Part shown: positions 57,991 through 64,000 of the stretch, in pieces | Layout: every line of letters starts with the position of its first letter | Numbering within the stretch: the stretch's first letter is position 1 | Assembly (NCBI GenBank): GCA_030761205.1 | Contig: JAULJL010000018.1 | Span: forward strand, 12,296,501 to 12,360,500 | Direction of reading: 5' to 3' | DNA from: Fremontodendron californicum | Taxonomy: Eukaryota > Streptophyta > Magnoliopsida > Malvales > Malvaceae | Length of the DNA: 64,000 bases | Position numbers and translations under genes: made by a program | Notes under the pieces: model-generated | Database searches by the model: none | What the model was told of the DNA's origin: nothing | The model's input: the letters and a program-made list of their open reading frames with translations, nothing else

Positions 57991-58582
57991 TCTAGACTTT
58001 GTTATGTCATTTTATTTATGTCACACATATTCATATTCATATTCATATTTTTTAAAATATTTTGAAAAGGGTAATGATTTTCAATAAAATAAAGATATTC
58101 CCGAGTTAAAATAATTCATGAGTTCTCTGCCGAGTTTGCTGGGGAGGATATCATCAATTATCATTAATAACGGAATATCTTCTTTTAAAACGAGAATGAT
58201 TCAGAAAGTTTTCCAAACTAATAAAAATTTCTATATTTTGCTACATTTGTTGGGGAATACAGGAAAATTTTAAATTTATAAATTCTGGATCATTTTCAAT
58301 TAAAAATGGAATTATTTTTCTTTAAATTGGGAATTAACTTGAAATACTAAATTAAAAATCGACTTTTTACCGAGACTTGAAATAACACGTGATTAATAAG
58401 GTACCGTTTTATACGGGCGTTGTGGGGGTGCTAATCCTTTCCTACACGTAACCGAGTCCTGAACCCGCTTCTTTGGTTTAAAACGCAGACTTTAAATTGG
58501 TTTTAAAAATATTTTAATTAATTTTAAAATATTTTATAAAACTGATTTTAATAGGTGGCTGATCACACCTAGCTAAAAAAGT

Positions 58583-58596
58583 TTGGTGGCAACTCC
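58583..58596 (+). other. Primer-binding-site-like motif inside the LTR
   Basis: TTGGTGGCAACTCC lies 137 bp before the LTR end. It is the counterpart of 34102-34115 in the solo LTR and differs there by one base (GCGACTCC). Confidence 0.6.
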
Positions 58597-58736
58597 ATGT
58601 TTTTTTCAAGGTCATTTTCAAAACCTTCATTTTTCAAGAGGAATTAAGTCGACTTTTCCTCGATTTTTTTTAATGTCACGCTTAACGAATAATAAAGTCT
58701 TGCGATGAGTCTTGTTTATTTCAGGTTGCGACAGCT

Positions 58737-58755
58737 TGGTGACTCCATTGGGGAC
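58737..58755 (+). other. Primer-binding site, tRNA-Arg type
   Basis: TGGTGACTCCATTGGGGAC starts three bases after the LTR end. It fits the TGGCGACTCC...GGGGAC site, complementary to tRNA-Arg, known from Ogre elements, with a C-to-T change at the fourth base. Confidence 0.8.
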
Positions 58756-59680
58756 ATTAGAGAGTCAGGCCTAGAATTAGTAGGGTGTTATCAAAGTCTC
58801 GATTTTGTTGGTTTTTATTCGGTATTTAATTTTAATTCCCACATTTTTTTATAAAAAAAATGAGGAGAATTTTGAAAATAATAAAATGCTCTTAAATGTG
58901 TCCATATTCATGTGCATACATATTATAATTGTTCTCTGGTTATTTTGGTGCATATATTCATTTATTGATTAATTGATGATTTATGTTGTTTAATCTTGTT
59001 GAGGCATTTAGAATAAGGGATGTAGAATAGGTGGTGAAAAGTTTGGTATTTCTCTTCAAACACTACACGTGCATTTGCATATCATGAGCCCTATACCCGG
59101 GTTCCATCCTTTTAGGTGGGAGCAAAGTAACTAAGCCTTCATGATTAACAATCTGTTTGGGCTAGTGAAACACTTCCGGAGTACTAAATTACCTAAGCCT
59201 TCGTGATTAACAATCCGCATGGGCTAGGGAAATAGACTCTAACGAATTGGACCCGCTTTTATTGGGGTGCTTTACTAGCCTTCACCGGCGACAGTGAGGA
59301 ACAATTCGGGGCTTTTCGAACTAATTGACCTTCATGTAGTAAACCTGGCAAAGCCATGTCGGATTTCCAATTAGATATCCCGAAGTTAAGAACACATGGA
59401 GGAATATTTCCAATCTGTTTACCTTTTATTCTACTTTCCAAATAAGTTTATTTTTGAAAATTGGACAATGATGAACGTACATCACAATGCCCATAATAAG
59501 TGTTGATGTTTCTTCCCAGGGTGTTATAATGCCGAAATTTTGTTGGTATCCTCAAGGATAATTATTGTTTTGAATTATATGTTTTTTGTATTATTCGAAT
59601 TTATTCTCGTTACTAATTCATTTTCTTTTTGTTGTTGTTTGTTGTCTTTTTTTTTTTTTTCATTCTTGTCATCATTTTTG
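58756..59680 (+). other. Leader of the Ogre-like element
   Basis: Non-coding. It contains a doubled CCTTC(A/G)TGATTAACAATC, then GGGCTAG (59130 and 59188). A T-rich tract precedes the first candidate ORF1 codons. Confidence 0.6.
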
Positions 59681-61373
59681 CACATGGAAGGTTATTGGTC
59701 TCGGGATAATATTCAACCAAAAGGGCTTCCATGGAGGGTTAGAATGTCTCAGTGGTCGAGAAGCATTTAGAGGTTAGGAAATAGTCCGAGAAAGGTCAGC
59801 AGGATAATGGGGATTATTTGAAAATGGGATATGTGTCAGTATTGCCAGCCGAGGTTGATCTTACTATCAGGCAAAAGAAAAAGAAGCCAGGATAATGGGG
59901 ATTATTGATGGATATATGGAATCAATGGAACATATCATAAAAAGAAGCCTTCACTCAGACTTATGGGGACATAGCACTGTTAGTTCAGGTTAAGGTCAGT
60001 GGAGAGGTGATCCGGGCTGTGGTGCAATTCTGGAATCCCGCTTATCGGTGTTTTACTTTCAACCGAAAGGATATGACTCCAACCATAGAGGAATATTCAA
60101 TCTTGCTGCATATTGAGAACGTTATTCCCGATCGTATTTATTTGAAGGATACAAAGACGTCGGGTTTCAAGAAAAAGGTGTCTAAGATTCTGGAAGTGGA
60201 AAGAAATTGGGTCGAAAGCCATGTTGTCCGAAAAGGGGTAAGTCACTGTATCTCATGGTATTTTTTACGGACCTTAATTCACGGCCATTCAAGTAAGGAG
60301 ACAGTTAGAAATATTTTTGTTCTGGCTATCTATGATTTAGTTATCTTCCCAAAGACATTAGGGTATGTGGATGTGGCGGTATTTGATATTTTTGAGAGGG
60401 TTGAGCAGAGGATAAACCCAGCCCCGGCAATTATAGCAGAAACAATCCGATCTCTAAATTTTTGTAGACAAGAAGGAAAAGGGCGTTTTATAGGTTGTAT
60501 ACAGCTTCTTTACATATGGGTTTAGAGCCATTTTTGTAAATAGGAGAATTTCACTCTTCGCTCGTATTGGAAGTCTTTTGCACCAATTGGTCCATTTCTT
60601 AAGAGGGATTGGCTTGAAAATAGGACTGAGGAACAATGGATCAACATATTTCGGAGTATCAGGGCTGAGATAATAATTTGGAGGGCTCCATGGATAGCTC
60701 CTATGCCGACGTTATACAAGTACAGAGATAAAGCATCTGTTTTATTATTAGGAGTATGGGGAGGAGTGAGCTATGCACCACTGCTGGTACTAAGACAATC
60801 GAGATCCCGTCAGTTTACTCCTACGACCCATGACCTAAGTGATTTGGAATTTGCTTATGGAGAAGATGGATACTCGAGAAAGGTATGTGAGATTGTAGTA
60901 GCATGGAAGGAAACTCATCGGGTGGAGGTAGCTAGATATGCCGACATCGTCACACATGATTACCTGGTATGGAGGGAATTGAGGGTTAATGATAGGTTGT
61001 TGACATTAGATGGAAAAGAGGTCTAGTTATGAGTCCACCACCTAAGGAAGCGCCATTAGAGTTAGAAATTGCAAGGGTAGAATTCGAAAAAGAAAAGACC
61101 CAAATGAGCAAAGAGATTGCCCGGCTGCAACAAGAGCTTGAGGACATGAAAAATAGGGAATCAGCTCGAGAAAGAGAAAAGGAAAAGATCAAGAGAGAAA
61201 GGGACACTGCTAAGAGCGATCTTCAGGAATTACACTTGGAGAACAAGAGGTACCGCTTCGAGTTCAGATTTGAGGGGACCCTCAAGACTTCAGGGAAATG
61301 GGAGCAAGAGGTCAAAAACCTCAAGAAGGAGAAGAACTATTGGAAAGAGAGAGCAAAGTATGAGGAAGCCTGA
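59681..61373 (+). pseudogene. ORF1 of the Ogre-like element (plant retroelement domain, coiled-coil tail)
   Basis: Pieces in order: a short opening at 59681 (MEGYWSRDN) soon broken; a 172-residue frame at 60007-60525 with 'FTFNRKDMTPTIEEYSILL', 'WYFLRTLIHGH', 'YDLVIFPKTLGY' and 'AETIRSLNFCRQEGKGRFIGC'; a continuation at 60703-61026 with 'LLLGVWGGVSYAPLLVLRQ'; and 61029-61373, a Lys/Glu-rich coiled coil (KTQMSKEIARLQQELEDM). The first two match the plant-specific domain of unknown function that I know as DUF7745, present in ORF1 of many Ogre-type elements. Its role is unknown. Stops at 60525 and 61026 and a frame change near 60500 make this copy non-functional. Confidence 0.85.
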
Positions 61374-61947
61374 GCCAATCAACCGGCGAAACAAGCTAAG
61401 GAAAGCTTACACAGTGATGCTTCTGCTGACATGTCAAAGGGCTGTGAACAAGTAAGGGGTCAGATTGAAGAGCAAGGCAATCAAAAGAGGACAGTAAAAA
61501 AGGTCCAAGATCCGAGGGAGTTACTATATGACCGACGTTTTGTAATAGCATTTTTGAATTAGGATAGACAGATTATCAGATTGTCTTAAGCAGTGATCTT
61601 TTATCTTTGATGTATTTAGTTCCAGGAAATCAATGAAAGACCGTTTGGTTGGAATTATCCCGGGGCCAATACTTTTAAATGCATTCATCATTCATTTGTT
61701 CTTTTCTTTATATATGTTTTTTGTTTGTTCATTCATTTATTTATATTTATAATCATTCATTCAGTTATTCTTTATAAATTATTCATACACTTAGTCATTT
61801 ATTTATTTGTCCATTCATTTATTCTTTATAATTATTCATTCATATTTATACACTTAGTCATTTACATATTTGTTCATTCATTAACATTTAGTTATTCATT
61901 CATTCATTTTTTATAAAATAAAAAAATGTGTCAATAAATTCTAATTC
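61374..61947 (+). other. Spacer between ORF1 and gag
   Basis: The first 250 bp may be degenerate ORF1 tail. 61690-61920 is a low-complexity run of ATTCATTCATTTATTT words. No gene. Confidence 0.6.
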
Positions 61948-63730
61948 ATGGTTTTCAAAAATAAAGGTACAATTGGTCGCACTCATAAAGAATCAGATTT
62001 TCGACACCTTTACAATACTCGATCTCAAGCCAGAGCTATGGAGAACGATCAGCTTGCTAGAATTGAAAGGATGGAAAGAACTCAAAGGGAACTACAGGAA
62101 CAATTGGCTAAGTCTCAGGAGGAGTCACTAGAACAAATGGCCAAACTCATGAAGATGATGAATACCATGATGCGACAAAAATGGCCAGGGGAAAATTTAG
62201 TTACAGGAATGGGGGCAGTAAACCAGGAAGGCCGACCAGAGGTGGTACAGCAGAATGGCCAGGCATCCCAGCATGTGGGAAATGAACTTCCAACTGGGGC
62301 AGCATCCTATGTTTACATCCAACCAGCGGCTGAAGCACAAAATTTAGGTCGTAAAAAGGGTAATATTGGGGTTGGTCCAATTGATATGGATGTTCCAAAC
62401 TTTGAGGAATTAGCTGAAAAGGAAATGGCAAAGATGACTGAGCTGAAGAGGGTTGAAACGACGGAATCCCAAAAAAAATATCAGCTACTGGAGGAAAGAT
62501 TGAGGGCAGTTGAAGGGGTGGAGCTATTTGGCAGTCTAGATGCCAAAGAGATGAGTTTAGTGCACGGTTTGGTGATTCCTCCAAAGTTCAAAGTACCAGA
62601 CTTTGAAAAATATAATGGAACTACCAACCCATCAGCACATCTGACCATGTACTGCAGGAAGATGACCGGACATGATGAAGATGAAAAATTGCTTATCCAC
62701 TGTTTTCAAGATAGCTTGATAGGGTCCACAACTCAGTGGTATAACCAGCTTACCCGTACTAAGATCTGTTCTTGGATGGATCTAGCCAAAGCTTTCATGG
62801 AACAATACAAGCATATGACGGACATGGTGCCTGATCATCTAACTCTGCAAAACATGGAAAAGAAAACTACTGAAAACTTTAAAGAATATTCTCAGAGATG
62901 GAGAGACCTGGCTACACAAGTACAACCTCCTTTGACCAACAAGGAAACTATAGTGTTTTTCATCAATACCCTAAAAGCACCTTATTATGATAAATTGGTG
63001 GGGAGTGCCACCAAGGACTTTGCAGATATGGTGATATCCGGGAGATGATAGAGTCTGCCATTAAGAACAGGAAAATGGAAGAGGGTGAGTCTGCTACCCC
63101 GAAGAGGATTTTCCCTGCAAAGAAGAAAGAGGAGACACATGCAGTTAGCTTCAATCAATACCCCTATGCACCTCCTATACCAAACACACCTCCCAGGCCA
63201 TATACTCTTCCTACATCTTATGCACCTCCTACACCCTCCACACCTTATCCGAGGTATAATCCTTACTATCCCAATGTGAACCATCTTACCCAAAATCCAT
63301 TTTCCTATACCGATATACAACAACAGCCTTTTCCAACTGGCATATCCCCACAGATAAATCTTCCCCGAAACACTATCCCAAACACCCAAGGTGCTAGACG
63401 CAATGATCATCGTTCACCAAGGAATGATCAGTTACCCCAATTTGATCCGATTTCTACCACCTATGGTACGCTATATCCTAAACTGTTGCAGAGTCAACTT
63501 ATTGCACCTGTATACCTCAAACCTCTGACACCATCATATCCAAGGTGGTACAACGCAAAGTTAGTTGTGCATATTACGTAGGGATCCAGGGGCATTTGAT
63601 TGAGGACTGTATTGCCTTTAAGAAGAAAGTCCAAAGTTTGATTAATACTGGGGTGGTGAAGTTCGGGACAAGGAATGGGCCGAATGTAGCAAGAAATCCA
63701 TTACTCGGTCATGCTGAGATCGGGTAAATG
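61948..63730 (+). pseudogene. gag of the Ogre-like element, frameshifted
   Basis: The 366-residue frame at 61948-63048 starts with a basic segment and a coiled coil (about residues 30-75). From about residue 215 comes the retrotransposon capsid domain: 'FKVPDFEKYNGTTNPSAHL', 'GSTTQWYNQL', 'WMDLAKAFMEQY', 'NFKEYSQRWRDLATQV' and 'ETIVFFINTL'. A one-base loss at about 63040 shifts to the frame 63045-63581, which continues with a Pro/Tyr-rich linker. A second shift leads to 63545-63727 with a knuckle-like CAYYVGIQGHLIEDC whose first His is Tyr. Ogre gag proteins have this order. Confidence 0.88.
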
Positions 63731-63851
63731 CAGTATTGATATGGGAAGAAAGAAGGTTGAAAAGACATGTCAGTGAAGTCAAGACCCCAATGATAAAAGT
63801 GTGTGTCGAAATGGTAAAAGGGGAATGGTGGAGGAAGGTGATAGTTTAAAA

Positions 63852-64000
63852 ATGGTTGCAAACAGGGTGGAAGATTGGTGTCCATTCCATGGATGTAAAG
63901 GTCATATCATACAGGGATGCGCGGACTTTCTAGCTAAAGTCCAAAAGATGATGGATGAGGGGGAAGCCCAGTTTTATGAAGAAATAGTGGATGAAGTAGA
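63852..64000 (+). pseudogene. Second knuckle and start of the protease region, cut by the window end
   Basis: The open frame gives 'EDWCPFHGCKGHIIQGCADF', a C-x2-H-x4-H-x4-C knuckle, then 'KVQKMMDEGEAQFYEE'. In Tat-lineage elements a second such repeat follows the first before the protease. The sequence stops at the window edge. Whether the frame is linked to gag upstream is unclear because stops occur at about 63724 and 63846. Confidence 0.65.

Larger units (their letters stand above)
53870..58733 (+). repeat. 5' LTR of the Ogre-like element (4.86 kb)
   Basis: TGTAGACACC...GCGACA. It contains AAAAAGTCAAC repeats (54010-54075), four to five degenerate blocks of GCAAATGxxCTCxAAAAATT (54540-55035), a segment absent from the solo LTR (about 55158-56973) with a TATATTTA box near 55355, and a 42-bp-type tandem repeat (57600-57990). 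The conserved 3' end has the GGTGTGATCAGCCACC-type palindrome. The frames inside it are not genes. Confidence 0.92.
53870..64000 (+). mobile_element. Ogre-like (Tat lineage Ty3/gypsy) retrotransposon, 5' part, runs off the window
   Basis: The order is a 4.86-kb LTR (53870-58733), tRNA-Arg-type primer-binding site (58737-58755), about 0.9 kb leader, a separate ORF1 ahead of gag (59681-61373), spacer, and gag (61948 onward). Very long LTRs, a tRNA-Arg primer and an extra ORF before gag are the defining traits of Ogre/Tat elements. ORF1 and gag are broken by stops and frameshifts. It is inserted into the 3' UTR of a related - strand element. The left 5 bp next to it (AGTGC) should recur after the 3' LTR outside the window. 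Confidence 0.9.

Noticed and set aside
62201..62584. 127-residue - strand frame
   Set aside because: Antisense of the gag frame of the Ogre-like element.
63085..63410. Overlapping frames on both strands in the Pro/Tyr-rich gag linker
   Set aside because: The frame continuing the gag (63045-63581) explains this sequence, and the others are shadows.

Overview
The window is nuclear DNA of a flowering plant, most likely a eudicot. It is very AT-rich, has large intergenic spaces, GT-AG introns and nested LTR retrotransposons. It holds one clearly intact protein-coding gene: a 17-exon oxidosqualene cyclase on the + strand (17363-24437) that encodes 758 residues. The active-site signatures (MWCYCR, DCTAE, the F728/M729 pair) and the residue numbering match characterised beta-amyrin synthases, so it should make an oleanane-type triterpene scaffold from 2,3-oxidosqualene. 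No P450, glycosyltransferase or acyltransferase gene lies beside it, so no triterpene gene cluster is visible here.

Left of the gene (1-14735): a decayed Ty1/copia fragment (about 980-1740), then an LTR retrotransposon on the - strand (1838-8757) with both LTRs, a tRNA-Asp-type primer-binding site, a polypurine tract and a perfect 5-bp target duplication. Its internal region keeps only gag and protease remnants, so it is non-autonomous. Next come a 306-bp LINE-like retroposon with a 17-bp target duplication (8867-9172), copies of a dispersed AT-rich repeat, and a long - strand LTR of the Tat/Ogre type (10824-14735) carrying a 0.74-kb internal duplication.

Right of the gene (24438-46340): short inverted-repeat elements are followed by a 9.8-kb Mutator-like DNA transposon (27216-37001) with long diverged terminal inverted repeats and a perfect 9-bp target duplication. 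It contains no transposase that I can see, but carries a protein-kinase exon with splice sites and a second spliced gene 3' end, as a Pack-MULE would. A 3.0-kb Tat/Ogre-type solo LTR (31323-34365, perfect 5-bp target duplication) is inserted in it, inside a tandem array. Next is a degenerate LTR element (37500-42638) with a gag remnant, 18-bp palindrome-bearing repeats in its LTRs and an array of about fifteen 64-65-bp units with apparent three-unit higher-order structure.

The right end (46340-64000) holds a scrambled, deleted Ty3/gypsy pol remnant (47080-49424), a truncated - strand Tat/Ogre-type 3' LTR preceded by an eight-unit tandem array in its 3' untranslated region (50950-53864), and, inserted beside that array, the 5' part of a large + strand Ogre-like element. 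That element has a 4.86-kb LTR (53870-58733), a tRNA-Arg-type primer-binding site, a broken ORF1 ahead of gag, and a frameshifted gag with tandem C-x2-H type knuckles. It runs off the window. All retroelement reading frames here are broken, and the cyclase is the only gene that looks functional.
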